Source of the DNA: Planctomycetota bacterium
GTDB lineage: Bacteria; Planctomycetota; UBA1135; GCA-002686595
Reading direction: 5' to 3'
NCBI GenBank assembly: GCA_023150475.1
Contig: JAKLKU010000016.1
Location: forward strand, 1 to 64,000
DNA length: 64,000 nt
A program made the translations under genes and the position numbers. The stretch's first letter is position 1, and each line of letters starts with the position of its first letter. Below the pieces are notes generated by a model, which saw only the letters and a program-made list of their open reading frames with translations, did no database searches and was not told the origin of the DNA. This document shows positions 24,631-34,600 of this stretch, one piece after another.

Positions 24631-27141
24631 TCACCTTTCCGCGGTCGGGCCGAGCCGCGCGAGGACCTCCAGCGCGCGGGGGTTCTCCGGCTCGATCGCG
24701 AGCGCGATCGCCACGTGGCTGCGAGCTTCCCGCTCGGCGCCGGTCCGCGCGAGCAGGTCGGCGGCAAGTCCGTGCAGCCAGGCGTTCTCCGGGGCACAGC
24801 GCAGCGCCTCGCGAGCGCGCCGAACCGCTTCGTCGGATTCACCGAAGTGCGCCGCGACTTCCGCGGCGACGTTCCACGAGTCTGCGCGGTCGAAGTCGAG
24901 CGCGAGAGCGCGCCCCAGCGCGGCTTCCGCCCCCGCGCGGTCTCCTTCGGCGGTCTTCGTCGTGGCGAGCTCGACCCACTCCGCGGGCGTGCCGACCGCG
25001 GCGACGGCGGGCGCCGGAGCGCGTGGAGCACCACCGGAGAAGTGCGCGAGGTACGCCGTCACCGCACAGCCGATCGCTCCGCCGCCGACGAGGATGGCGA
25101 ACCAGCGGCCGCGCCGCGCGACGAGTTCGCAGCCCGTCGCGACGAACACCGCGAGCGGCAGCAGCACCGCGCCTCCGTAGAACGCCTTCGCTTGCGCGTA
25201 GAACGGCAACCGCAGCGCCAGCGCGAGCAGCGCGAAGCCCGTCGCGACCGCGGACGCGAGCAGGAGGAAGTCGCGCGGCGTCGGCGCGCGCCACCAGCGC
25301 ACGCACGTCGCCGCGAAACCGAGCACGAGCAGCGCGAGCGGCGCGAGACCGACGGCGAAGAGCAGCGACACGAGCTCCCACCGCCACGGCGGCCGCACGT
25401 GCGGATCGGCGCTGCCCGCGATCATTCCATCGCCGAAGAGCGTCGAGTAGAGCGCGTCGGGCACCGAGTGCAGACCGGCGAGCACGGGCTCTCCGAACAC
25501 GCGGCCGAAGCGCAGGAAGTCGCCGGAGGTGCGGTAGCCGGGCTGCTGCCACCACGCGCGGCCGCTCTCGGCGTCCCAGTTGCCGACGATCGGCGTGCCG
25601 AAGTGCGCGGTGACGCGCGCGTAGTGCCAACCGGCGACGACGACGACGCAGCCGAGCACGAGCGCGAGCGGCAGGGCGAGCTCCTTCGCGCGCCGCGCAC
25701 CGCGCGACCACGCGTCGAGGCCGAGCGCACCGACGCAGACCACGAGCGGGATCAGCGCCGAGAATTTGGTCAGCAACGCCGCCCCGAGCGTGACCCCGAT
25801 CCACACGAGCTCACGCGTGCGTCGCGCGTCGCTCGAGAGCCGTTTCGCGGTCCACGCGAGCGCCACGCTCGACAGCGCCGCCGCCCACACTTCGTTGGTC
25901 GGGAAGTGCGCGAGGTAGAGCTGCATCGGCACGAACGCGGCGAAGGTGATCGCGATCGCCGTGGCTCGCGTCCCTGCGCCGAACGTCGCGCGCGCGCCGA
26001 GCGCGACGGCGAGGATCTGCACGATCCCGGCGGCGCACCCGAGCCACCGCAGCAGCCACACCGAGCTCGCGTCCGCCGCGGTGTACCCGCAGAGGTCCAG
26101 GAGCCCCGCCGCGACGACGTAGTAGAGCGGCGGTTGGTACGCCTCCCAACCTTCGTGCGCGAGCGGCAGCGCGCCGCGCTGGAGCACGTAGTCGACGTAC
26201 TCGATGTGCCCTTCGACGTCGAAGCCGAAGCTCGGGTCGATCCCCGAATTGACGAAGAAGAGCAGGATCCACGCGGCGATCGAGCCGCGGACGAGCCAAC
26301 GTTCGAGGCGCAGCTTCGTGGCTTCCTCGCGCACGCGACCGAGCGCGAACGCCGCTGCGAGACCCGCGCCGAAGAGCGCGAGCGCGAAGCCGAAGTTCGC
26401 ACGCAACGCGGCGAACGGCGCGGGCACGTCGGAGCGCCGGGTCGCGCCAGGCGCGGACCCCAGCATCGTGCTCGGCGACGCGCTCGTCGCCGTCGCCCAT
26501 TCGTCGAGCGGCGTCGCGGCGAGGCGCGCCGGCCGTTCGCTTGCGCCGGCGAGGCTCGCGCTCCACGTCGAGTCGGTGGCGATCCACATTGAGTCGCTCG
26601 CGCTCCGGGTCGAGTCGCTCGCGCTCCGGGTCGAGTCGCTAACGCTCCGGGTCGAGTCGCTAACGCTCCGGGTCGAGTCGCTAACGCTCCGCGAGCCGTC
26701 GTCGAGCTCGAGCGTGCACCACAACGCCGGCGGGCCGAGCGCGTGGCGCACGCGGACCACGAGCTCGTTCACGCCGGCGCGCAACGCGCCTTGCGTGCGG
26801 AACTCGCGCGCTCGTTTCCAATCGGTTCCATCACCGGAGCCCAACCGAACGCCGTTGAGCTCCACGTCGAACGCGGTGCGCGCGTGGAGCACGACGCGTG
26901 CGTCAGACGGCGCGCTCGTGAGCTCGAACTTGCGCGCGAAACGCGCCTCGAGCTCGACACCGTTCTGGATGCGTGCCGACGGAGCGCTCGGATAGACGAT
27001 CCACTCCGCGCCGGCGTGGCGCTCGAGGTAGGGGACCCGCGGATCGACGAGGCTCGCGTGGAGCCACCAACCGACGAGCGCGAGCACCGTCGCGAGCGTC
27101 GCGCCGCGCAACCAAACTGGACGCTCGAAGCTCTGCGGCAT
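24631..27141 (-). CDS. Multi-pass glycosyltransferase (GT39/ArnT-like) with jelly-roll-like N-terminus and C-terminal TPR
   Basis: 836 residues. After an N-terminal membrane helix there is a beta-rich region (about 65-150, with VELNGVRLGSGD and GVNELVVRVRHALG) that resembles carbohydrate-binding or PA14-like sandwiches. A linker with 7-residue repeats follows (see 26570-26695). The central 400 residues carry about ten or more membrane helices with the GT-C features FDVEGHIEYVDYVLQRG and EGWEAYQPPLYY. The last 110 residues look like three TPR units. Enzymes of this type move sugars from lipid-linked donors on the outer face of the membrane. Substrate is unknown. Confidence 0.8.
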   Translation of the reverse strand: MPQSFERPVWLRGATLATVLALVGWWLHASLVDPRVPYLERHAGAEWIVYPSAPSARIQNGVELEARFARKFELTSAPSDARVVLHARTAFDVELNGVRLGSGDGTDWKRAREFRTQGALRAGVNELVVRVRHALGPPALWCTLELDDGSRSVSDSTRSVSDSTRSVSDSTRSASDSTRSASDSMWIATDSTWSASLAGASERPARLAATPLDEWATATSASPSTMLGSAPGATRRSDVPAPFAALRANFGFALALFGAGLAAAFALGRVREEATKLRLERWLVRGSIAAWILLFFVNSGIDPSFGFDVEGHIEYVDYVLQRGALPLAHEGWEAYQPPLYYVVAAGLLDLCGYTAADASSVWLLRWLGCAAGIVQILAVALGARATFGAGTRATAIAITFAAFVPMQLYLAHFPTNEVWAAALSSVALAWTAKRLSSDARRTRELVWIGVTLGAALLTKFSALIPLVVCVGALGLDAWSRGARRAKELALPLALVLGCVVVVAGWHYARVTAHFGTPIVGNWDAESGRAWWQQPGYRTSGDFLRFGRVFGEPVLAGLHSVPDALYSTLFGDGMIAGSADPHVRPPWRWELVSLLFAVGLAPLALLVLGFAATCVRWWRAPTPRDFLLLASAVATGFALLALALRLPFYAQAKAFYGGAVLLPLAVFVATGCELVARRGRWFAILVGGGAIGCAVTAYLAHFSGGAPRAPAPAVAAVGTPAEWVELATTKTAEGDRAGAEAALGRALALDFDRADSWNVAAEVAAHFGESDEAVRRAREALRCAPENAWLHGLAADLLARTGAEREARSHVAIALAIEPENPRALEVLARLGPTAER
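26570..26695 (-). repeat. 21-bp in-frame tandem repeat within the glycosyltransferase gene
   Basis: Five near-perfect units run from 26591 to 26695, after one degenerate unit at 26570-26590. Each encodes Asp-Ser-Thr-Arg-Ser-(Val/Ala)-Ser, lengthening a Ser/Thr-rich linker between the sandwich domain and the membrane part. Copy number could change by slippage without breaking the frame. Confidence 0.85.
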
Positions 27142-27171
27142 GGTCGTCTCGAACGCGTGCCGCTCGCGCGC

Positions 27172-27921
27172 TCAGCGCGGCTTGGTCGCGTGCATCCAGA
27201 GGCTGCCCGCCTGATGGATCTTGAGCTTGGTCTCCCAGTCGGGCTCGCAGACGTCGGCCTTGAAGTGCTTGGGATCGCCGGGGCCGCGCGAGTCGACGAC
27301 GCGCTCGAACGCCAAGTCGCGGAAGCCGGCGCGTTGGAGTTTCTCGGCCCACTGATCGCGGCCGAGGAAGTGCATCGCGAGCCCCGCGCCCCTGCCCCAA
27401 TCGGCCCACACCTTCGACGCTTCGTTCTCGGCGTGGAAGTCGACGACGAGGTCGGCCGGTGCGCCGGGCTTCAAGACGCGGAAGAGCTCCGCGAGCGCCG
27501 CGTCGAGGTCGACGGCGTAGTAGAGAGCCTCCATCGAGAACGCGCGGTCGAACTTCTTCTCCGTGAACGGCAGCTTCTCGAAGTGCCCGACCTCGTAGCG
27601 CGCGCGGATCGTGAACGAGTGCAGCGCTTCCGCGCGCTCGATCATCTTCGGACTCGCGTCGACGCCGATCGCGCCTGCACCCGGCGCAGCTTTCGCGAGC
27701 AGCCGAGTCGCCCAACCGTTGCCGCAGCCGAGGTCGAGGATCTGCTCGCCGGGTTTGATGCCGAGCTTCGAGATCACTTGGTGCACGACGTCGCCGTGCC
27801 CGCGCTCCATCGATGCGTCCCGGCCCTGTGCGGCCCAGGAGTCGAACGTGTGGGCGACCGCGGCGTGGCCGGAGAGCTCGGACCCGCCGCCGCCGCACGA
27901 TGTGCCTTTCGATTCAGTCAT
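27172..27921 (-). CDS. Class I SAM-dependent methyltransferase (UbiE-like)
   Basis: 249 residues. Motif I is ILDLGCGNGWATRLLAK, followed by GVDASPKMI and the post-I acidic region. The segment FSMEALYYAVDLDAALAE matches the UbiE/COQ5-type motif that precedes motif III. The N-terminus has a Gly/Cys/Ser-rich stretch before the fold (SCGGGGSELSG). The substrate is unknown. It is divergent from the next methyltransferase with overlapping -10-like elements between them. Confidence 0.85.
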   Translation of the reverse strand: MTESKGTSCGGGGSELSGHAAVAHTFDSWAAQGRDASMERGHGDVVHQVISKLGIKPGEQILDLGCGNGWATRLLAKAAPGAGAIGVDASPKMIERAEALHSFTIRARYEVGHFEKLPFTEKKFDRAFSMEALYYAVDLDAALAELFRVLKPGAPADLVVDFHAENEASKVWADWGRGAGLAMHFLGRDQWAEKLQRAGFRDLAFERVVDSRGPGDPKHFKADVCEPDWETKLKIHQAGSLWMHATKPR

Positions 27922-27944
27922 GAGGATTTCCGCGAAAGGACGGC

Positions 27945-27954
27945 AATTTACTGT
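27945..27954. promoter_or_regulatory. Overlapping divergent -10 elements
   Basis: TAAATT reads leftward at 27950-27945, 23 nt from the start at 27921. TACTGT reads rightward at 27949-27954, 11 nt from an in-frame GTG at 27966 and 35 nt from the preferred ATG at 27990. Confidence 0.35.
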
Positions 27955-27989
27955 GACGCGCGGCAGTGCGCAGCACAGAGGCGGTCGAC

Positions 27990-28844
27990 ATGTCCGTTCG
28001 AGTTCTTGCAGCTCCGTCCGTGGCCCCGGCAGAGGCCTCTGGAACCGGAGGCGTCGTCTACGTCCGCAAGCCGCTCGCGGCGCGGCTGAACCGGTGGCGC
28101 AAGCGCACGCCGCTCAACCCGTACTGGCTCGAGCTGCGCGAGCTCGAGCGTTCGGTCGCCGCCTTGGCCGGACACGCGCGCGGGCGGCTGCTCGACATCG
28201 GCGTCGGCGAACGACCGTGGGGGCGGATCTTCGAAGGCAAGGTCTCGCGTTACCTGGGCCTCGAGTACCCGCCGGTCGCCGACAACCTTTCGCCCGGCAT
28301 CTGGCAAGCGATGCACCGACTGCGCGGCGTCGTCGACGTCTTCGGCGACGCGGGACGGTTGCCGTTCGCGGACCGCTCGTGCGACACGCTGCTCGCGATC
28401 GAGCTCCTGGAGCACGTGCGCGACCCCGACGATGCCGTGGCGGAGTTCGAACGGGTGCTCGCGGCCGATGGGCGGCTGCTGGTGACGGTGCCGTTCGTCG
28501 CGCCGCGGCACCAACTACCGTTCGATTTCAGGCGCTACACGCCGGAGGGACTTCGCGAGTTGCTCGCGCGCCACGGCTTCGAAGTCGTCGGGCTCACGGC
28601 GCGCGGCAATTCGGCGATCGCGCTTGGCTCGATGTTCGCGCATTGGCTCGTGCGTGCGTTCGCCGCGAAGTCGGAGCAATCGGACGGCAGCGTCAAGCTC
28701 TCGCGCGTGCGCGGGCTCGCCGTGTTGCCGTTCGTCGCGTTGTCGCAGAGTTTCTTCGCGGTCTGCGCGCATGTGACCCGCGACACGTCGCTCTCGCTCG
28801 GCTACTCGGTCGTCGCGCGCCGCGTCCGGCCTCTGCGCGCGTAG
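27990..28844 (+). CDS. Class I SAM-dependent methyltransferase
   Basis: 284 residues. The ATG at 27990 follows GAGG (27978-27981); a GTG at 27966 would add 8 residues. The fold is visible as RLLDIGVGERPWGRIF, GLEYPP, LPFADRSCDTLLAIELLEHV and RLLVTVPFVAP. The pattern ELLEHVRDPDDAVAEFERVL followed by HQLPFDFRRYTPEGL is typical of methyltransferases found in polysaccharide and glycan gene clusters. It has a C-terminal hydrophobic stretch around residues 245-265. The next methyltransferase gene starts about 10 bp downstream. Confidence 0.85.
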   Translation: MSVRVLAAPSVAPAEASGTGGVVYVRKPLAARLNRWRKRTPLNPYWLELRELERSVAALAGHARGRLLDIGVGERPWGRIFEGKVSRYLGLEYPPVADNLSPGIWQAMHRLRGVVDVFGDAGRLPFADRSCDTLLAIELLEHVRDPDDAVAEFERVLAADGRLLVTVPFVAPRHQLPFDFRRYTPEGLRELLARHGFEVVGLTARGNSAIALGSMFAHWLVRAFAAKSEQSDGSVKLSRVRGLAVLPFVALSQSFFAVCAHVTRDTSLSLGYSVVARRVRPLRA

Positions 28845-28847
28845 ACT
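28842..28847 (+). promoter_or_regulatory. -10-like element overlapping a stop codon
   Basis: TAGACT includes the TAG stop of the upstream methyltransferase and lies 7 nt from the GTG of the next gene. It would give a leaderless transcript. It may be coincidental. Confidence 0.25.
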
Positions 28848-28854
28848 GGCGCGC

Positions 28855-29595
28855 GTGGCCGAGCCGCGCTTCGAACACGTCGCCAAGGACTACGCGTCGT
28901 TCCGTCCCGGTTATCCGGACGCGCTCTTCGACGCGTTGGCCTCGCTCGCGCCGAATCGTGCGCTCGCGTGGGACTGCGCGACGGGTTCGGGGCAAGCGGC
29001 GCGGCCGCTCGCCGCGCGTTTCGAGCGCGTGATCGCGACCGACACGAGCGCGGAGCTGCTCGCCGAAGCGCCGCGGCAAGAGCGCATCGACTATCGGCGC
29101 GCCGACGCGCGCTCGAGCGGCCTCGAATCCGGTTCGGTGGCGCTGGTCACGGTCGCGAACGCGCTGCATTGGTTTCACGGCGCGGAGTTCGAATCCGAAG
29201 TGCGGCGCGTGGTCGCGCCCGGCGGCGTGATCGCAGCGTGGTGCTACGGCATCGCGTGGGTCGAGCCGGCCGTCGACGCGCTCGCACGGCACGTGCACAA
29301 CGTGCTCGTCGATCCGTACTGGATCGCGCCGAATCGCATCGTCGAGCGCGGCTACCGCGACGTCTCGTTCCCGTTCGCGCGTGTGTCTGTCGCGGAGTTC
29401 TTCGCGGACGCCGTCTGGGACCTGCCGCGTTACCTCGCGTACCTCGGCACGTGGAGCGCCGTGGTCAAGTACCGCCGCGATCGAGGCCACGATCCGCTCG
29501 AACTCCTCCGCCCCGACTTCGAACGCGCGTGGGGCGAGCCGACGAAGTTGCGCGCCGTGCGTTGGCCACTGCACCTGCTCGTCGGCCGGGTCTGA
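28855..29595 (+). CDS. Class I SAM-dependent methyltransferase
   Basis: 246 residues from a GTG. SAM motif I is degenerate (AWDCATGSGQAARPLA), which is typical of the AtMG/COG4106-like group of small methyltransferases. VTVANALHWFHGAEF and the C-terminal RAVRWPLHLLVGRV match the widespread methyltransferases that have a conserved HWF. It converges with the glycosyltransferase at 29601. Substrate is unknown. Confidence 0.85.
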   Translation: MAEPRFEHVAKDYASFRPGYPDALFDALASLAPNRALAWDCATGSGQAARPLAARFERVIATDTSAELLAEAPRQERIDYRRADARSSGLESGSVALVTVANALHWFHGAEFESEVRRVVAPGGVIAAWCYGIAWVEPAVDALARHVHNVLVDPYWIAPNRIVERGYRDVSFPFARVSVAEFFADAVWDLPRYLAYLGTWSAVVKYRRDRGHDPLELLRPDFERAWGEPTKLRAVRWPLHLLVGRV

Positions 29596-29600
29596 AGAGT

Positions 29601-30782
29601 TCAGGCGCCTCGCCCGAAGCGCGCGAGCAACTCGTCGAGCGGGCGCAGCGTCACTTCCCAGTCGTACTTCGACTCGACGAGCTTGCGACCGCGCTCCGCG
29701 AACTCGCGCGCCTTCGCCGGATGCGCGAGCAAGTCGCACAGCGCGCCGACCTGCGCCTCGACCGAATCGGCGACGAGGAACGCGTCACCCGCGCCGCCTT
29801 CGATGCCTTGCGTCGCCGACGTCGTGCCGACGACCGGCAATCCCATCGCGAGCGCTTCGAGGACCTTGTTCTGGATGCCGCGCGCGATCCGCAACGGCGC
29901 GACCGAGATCGCCCCGCGTTCGAGCCACTCGCGCGTGTCCTGCACGAACCCGGTGACCGTCACGCCGGGCATCCGCGCGAGCGCTTGCACTTCCGCGCTC
30001 GGCCGCGAGCCGATGATCGTGAAACGCACGTCGGGAAAGCGCTCGCGCACCTTCGGCAGGATGTCGTTCACGAACCACACGCATCCGTCGACGTTCGGCA
30101 GGTAGTCCATCACGCCGGTGAAGACCAAATGGCCGGGCTCCGCGCGTTCCGGCTTCGGCCGGTAGAACGCGAGGTCGACGCCGTTGCGCAGCACGAGCGA
30201 GCTCGCACCCGGGATCTGCTCGCGGAAGATCCGCTCTTCGAGCGGCGTGCAGAAGACGTTCTCGTCGAAGCTCTTCGCGATGCGGGTCTCGACGCGCAGC
30301 AGCGTGCGCCACTCACGGCGGTACACCCAGCTCATCGGGAAGCCCGCGCGCTCGGAGTATTGGCGCCATTTGTCCGAATCGAGCTCGGCGAAGTGCATCA
30401 CGCGCTTCAACCGGGCGTGCGGCTCGAGGAACACGCCCATCGACGACGAATAGGCGTAGCCGACGTCGAACTCGGGCGCGGCGCGGTCGACGGCGGCCTG
30501 CAGCTCCTTCGAACCGTAGACACCGAGCGTCAGCGGTTTCGAGCCGAGGAGCAGCGGCACCGACGCGAGTTTCGCGCGCCGCTCGTCGAAGTCGACCGTC
30601 GTCGTCGGCACGCCGAGCTTGCGCAGCTCTTCGGCCGCCGCGCGATCGGCGTCGTCGTGCGCGAACGCGATCGCGCTGACCGAGTGCGCGCGCTGCATGC
30701 GCTCGATCAAACGCCACGTCGTGATCTTGTCGCCGCGGTTCGGCGGATAGGGGACGCGCTGCGACAGGAACAGGATGCGCAC
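29601..30782 (-). CDS. Glycosyltransferase, TIGR03087-like (exosortase-associated sugar transferase)
   Basis: 393 residues from a GTG. The N-terminus ILFLSQRVPYPPNRGDKITTW is characteristic of the TIGR03087 family, found with PEP-CTERM/exosortase exopolysaccharide clusters. A GT4/GT-B C-terminal domain follows, with VFTGVMDYLPNVDG, the ERG...AISVAPLRIARGIQNKVLEALAMGLPVV donor site and a conserved Glu. It probably adds a sugar in polysaccharide assembly in the cytoplasm. A TAACGT element lies 9 nt upstream of its start. It is alone on its strand here, next to two small membrane proteins. Confidence 0.88.
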   Translation of the reverse strand: MRILFLSQRVPYPPNRGDKITTWRLIERMQRAHSVSAIAFAHDDADRAAAEELRKLGVPTTTVDFDERRAKLASVPLLLGSKPLTLGVYGSKELQAAVDRAAPEFDVGYAYSSSMGVFLEPHARLKRVMHFAELDSDKWRQYSERAGFPMSWVYRREWRTLLRVETRIAKSFDENVFCTPLEERIFREQIPGASSLVLRNGVDLAFYRPKPERAEPGHLVFTGVMDYLPNVDGCVWFVNDILPKVRERFPDVRFTIIGSRPSAEVQALARMPGVTVTGFVQDTREWLERGAISVAPLRIARGIQNKVLEALAMGLPVVGTTSATQGIEGGAGDAFLVADSVEAQVGALCDLLAHPAKAREFAERGRKLVESKYDWEVTLRPLDELLARFGRGA

Positions 30783-30791
30783 GGCGCGCAG

Positions 30792-30797
30792 ACGTTA
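30792..30797 (-). promoter_or_regulatory. -10-like element of the glycosyltransferase gene
   Basis: TAACGT read leftward, 9 nt from the GTG start at 30782, suggests a leaderless transcript. Confidence 0.35.
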
Positions 30798-30835
30798 GCG
30801 AATCGCTCGGCGCGTAGAAGAGCCCGAGCGGTGGC

Positions 30836-31210
30836 TCACACGCGCGCGCGTCGCAGTCGTGCGCCGACGTACGCGGCGATCCAGCTCGGCGCGGAGAAGA
30901 CCGCGAGCGCGACGAGCGACAGCGGCCAGAGCGAAAGATCGCCGCGCGCGACGAGCAGGCTCCCCACGAACTGGCCCAGCGCGAACGCGATCGGCCACAC
31001 GCCGTACGCGGCCGTGTGGCGGCGCGCCGCGACGAAACACACGACTGCGGCGAGCGGCAGGATCACGGTGACGTAGAGCGGCGAGTCCCACGCTTCGCGG
31101 CGCCGCTCGAGCGCGCCGAGCACGATCCACGCGAGCGCGCCGAGCGCGAACACGATCGCCGAGGCCGGGAGCGGGAGTGTCGGACGCGATGTCGACGAAG
31201 GCGTGTTCAT
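30836..31210 (-). CDS. Small membrane protein, function unknown
   Basis: 124 residues from the ATG at 31210, which overlaps the stop of the upstream small membrane protein (ATGA). The sequence has about four hydrophobic segments (AIVFALGALAWIVLGAL, LYVTVILPLAAVVCFVAA, WPIAFALGQFVGSLLVA, WPLSLVALAVFSAPSWIAAYVG) joined by Arg-rich loops. The pair is probably one bicistronic unit. No family is recognised. Confidence 0.65.
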   Translation of the reverse strand: MNTPSSTSRPTLPLPASAIVFALGALAWIVLGALERRREAWDSPLYVTVILPLAAVVCFVAARRHTAAYGVWPIAFALGQFVGSLLVARGDLSLWPLSLVALAVFSAPSWIAAYVGARLRRARV

Positions 31211-31614
31211 GTTCGCGAAGGGTTGGATCGGATGTTCGAGGTACGGCGCCGAAGTCTGCCGAGCATCGCGGCGACGGCCGCGATCACGAAGTACGGCAAT
31301 GTCGCGAGCCCGAGGGTCTGGACGCCGAGTGGCCAGTAAGGATCGTCGAGAGTGATGCGATAGACGAGCACCGCGCCGCCTCCGAGCGCGAGCGGGAAGA
31401 GGCTGCCGAGCCGCGGCTCGCGGTACGCCGCGAACGCCGTCAATGCCGCGAGCGCCGCGCAGACGAGCCACAGCGTCGCGGTCGGGCGGCGCTCGACGTT
31501 CGCTCCGCCGTGCGCGGCGACGACGAACGCGACGCCGCCGGCGATCACGAATGCCGCCGCCCACGCGATCTCGCGCTTCACGGTCGCGACGGTGGTCTGT
31601 TCTCGATCGTCCAC
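31207..31614 (-). CDS. Small membrane protein, function unknown
   Basis: 135 residues from a GTG at 31614. The frame stays open further upstream, but only from this point does it carry membrane-protein character. Four hydrophobic segments follow a short polar start (IAWAAAFVIAGGVAFVVAA, LWLVCAALAALTAFAA, LFPLALGGGAVLVYRI, LATLPYFVIAAVAAML). It is translationally coupled to the next membrane protein. The start is uncertain, and an alternative GTG lies about 10 codons in. Confidence 0.55.
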   Translation of the reverse strand: MDDREQTTVATVKREIAWAAAFVIAGGVAFVVAAHGGANVERRPTATLWLVCAALAALTAFAAYREPRLGSLFPLALGGGAVLVYRITLDDPYWPLGVQTLGLATLPYFVIAAVAAMLGRLRRRTSNIRSNPSRT

Positions 31615-31697
31615 GCCCCCCAGTCTCGGCGCACCGCCTCGAACGCGCGCACCAGGACTTTCGAGCCCGCCGATCAGCGGCGCTATGCGAGCGGCGT

Positions 31698-34600
31698 TCA
31701 GAACGGCAGGTCGTCCGGCGAGACTTCGAAACGTTCGGGCGGGCTCTTGCGGCGCTTCGGCGGCCGAGGCGCGCGCTCGTCCGGCGCAGCAGCCTCCGCT
31801 TCGGCCGCGGCGTCGAGCTCGTACTCGACCTGCGGCTCGCGCACGCCGCCGTCGGGCGGATGCGGGTGGTCGAACGACGTGTCGAGCCCGCGGCGCGCGA
31901 CGTCCTCGGCGAGGCCGCCGTGCTCGAGCGCGCGCCGGACGCATTCGTCGGTCGCCGCGACGCACAGCGGCGCGCCGTGCACGCGCCACGCGTGGTCCTC
32001 CATGCCGTCGAGACCGCCCGAGAGCGGCAGCTCGGCGAGGAAGAGCTTGTTCACGCCGCGCAGGATGCGGCGATCGAGCACGAACACCGAACCTTTGTCG
32101 GTCTCGCGCCGCATCAGACGCCCGAAGCCCTGACGGAACTTCGCGAGCGCCCGCGGCAAGTAAATGCGCCGGCGTTGCTCGCGTTCGCCGAGCGCCGCGC
32201 ACTGCGCGTGGTGGTACCGATCGGGCACGCCCCACGGCAGCTTCACGATCACGAGGTACTCGAGCGTGTCGCCCGCGAAGTCCGCGCCGTACCAGAACGT
32301 GTCGACGCCGAAGAGCACCGAATCGGTGTGCGCGCGGAAGAGCTCGCCGAGCTCCTCCTTCGACGTGCCGCGCATGTTCTGCCACCAGAACGGGATGCGG
32401 CGCGCGGCGAAGGCGCGTTCGAGCGGCTGAGCGCAACGTTTGAGCTCGTCGGCGTTCGTGAAGAGCACGAGCATCCGTCCGCGCGTGCGCTCGGCGAGGT
32501 GCAGCACGAAGCGACGCACGTATTCGTGGAAACGCTCGCGCTCGCTCGAGTACTCCGGCGCGTCGTTCGGCACGAACACTTGCACGCGCTCGTAGTCGAA
32601 CGGGTCGTCGGCGCGCGCGGTGCGCACGGTGCAGGGCTCGCGATCCTCGAACTCGAGCGGCTCGCGAGCGCGGTCGAGGCCGAGGTAACCCTCCGCGCAC
32701 TCGAAACCGCCGCGCAGCCACGTCGTCGCGGAGATCAACACGCCGCTCCAGAGCTGCGGGTAGTAGTGCCGGCCGAGGAACTCGTTCGGCAGGAGCACGC
32801 GCGCCGCGAGCACGTCGCCGCGCCGCGGATCCTCCTCGAGGTCGTAGAACGTCTCGCGCCGCAGTTGCGGCTTGCCGTCGGAGCGCGGGAGCCAGGCTTC
32901 GAGGGCTTCGACGATCTCGACGACGTCGACCCGCGCGCGTTCGAGCGCGCGGCGCGTGCGCGCGAGGCCTTTCGCCGGCACCCGCGCGAGCGCTTCGACC
33001 AGCGCGGCGAGCGCCGCGTCGAGCCGCGAGAGCGAGCCGGTCAACGCCGCGTGCGCTTCGACGAGCGGCGCGGAGCGTTCGCTCTCGAGCCACTCGCGCC
33101 ACAGCGCGTACCGCTCGCGTTCGCCGCGACCGAGCGCGTCGCGCACGCGCCAGCGTTTGAACTCGTCGATGCGCTCGGCGAGCGCGTCGAGCGCGCCGAG
33201 CGAGAGCTCCTGCGTCGCGAAGCACTCTTCGAGCGCCTGCTGCGCGAGCGGCTGGTCGTACACGATCGCGCGCAGCCGTTCGAGCGGGGCGCGCGGGCTC
33301 GAGCCATTGCGCCGGCCGAGCCGCGTGCACGCGTCGCGGATGTCGTCGAGGGCGACGGCGTGGCTCCACGCGGCGTGCGCTTGGTCGTGCAGGTGCTCGC
33401 ACTCGTCGAAGATCACGTTCCTGAAGAAGTCCTGGCGAGCCAGCGCGAACGCGTGGTTCGTGACGATCACGTGCGCGTGCTCGGCGCGCAGTCGCGCGAT
33501 CTCCGCGCCGCACGTGCGGCGATCGAGGCGTTCGTGGCAACAACCGACCTGCGCGCGCACGGCGCGCAGCATCGGCTCGAGCTCGCGCTCGAGATGCGCG
33601 GCGTCCTGCCCGACCCACGCGAGCTTCGGCGCGAAACGATCGAGATCGGCCTCGGGTTCGATCAACGCGAACGTCGCGAGCGCGCTCCACGCGAGCCACG
33701 CGGCCGCATCGTCGTCCTGCGCGGGCACGTGGGCCTTCAGCGCACGCCAACAAAGGTAGTTCGCGCGCCCCTTGAGCGACGTGACGCGCGGACGCAGCGG
33801 GAAACGCGCACGGTCGAGCGCGGAGAGCGCGCGCGGCACTTCGCGCAGCATCGCTTGCTCCTGCAGAGCGCGCGTGTAGGTCGAGATCGCGACGCGCCGA
33901 TTCGCGCGCGCGGCCCAGATCAGCGCCGGCACGAGGTACGCGAGCGTCTTGCCGGTGCCCGTCGGGGCGTGGACGAGCAGCAGCTCGCGCCTTCCGAGCG
34001 TGCGCGCGACGTCGCGTGCGACTTGGTGTTGGCCCGGGCGATACGCGAGCGTCGCGCCGTGCGCGGCGGCGAGCGCGGGCAGGTGCTCGCGGAAGACGGC
34101 GTCGACGAGCTCGAGATCGTGCGGCGCGAGCGGCTCCTCTTCTTCCCGGTGCACCGGCACGGTGTCCTCGAGCTCCGCGAGGTCCGCGAGCGCGGCGGCG
34201 CGAGGCCGCAGTTCGTCGACGAGCTCGCGCACCGTGTGGCCGGCATTCGCGAGCGTCACGCCGTGCGCGACGCCTCGTGCGTGTCCGTCGGGGAGCCGCA
34301 CCGCGTCGTCGCCGGCCGCCGCGAGCCACGCCGACGGTCGCTCGACGAGGTGCAACACGAAGCGCAACGTCTCCGCGACTTCGCCGTCGACGTCGGCGAC
34401 TGCGTTGCGCGCCGCGATCAACGCGGCGAGCGAGAGGCGCAAGCTCGCCGGATCGAGTCCGAGGAAATGTCCGACGACTTTCGAGAGGTCGAGCGCGAGC
34501 TCGGCCGTCGTGCGGATCGCGTTCGCCTGCAACGACACGCTCGGGCGCAAGGCGAGCAAGCCGCTCGCGAGCCGATCGAGGCTCTCGACTTGCGGTTTCG

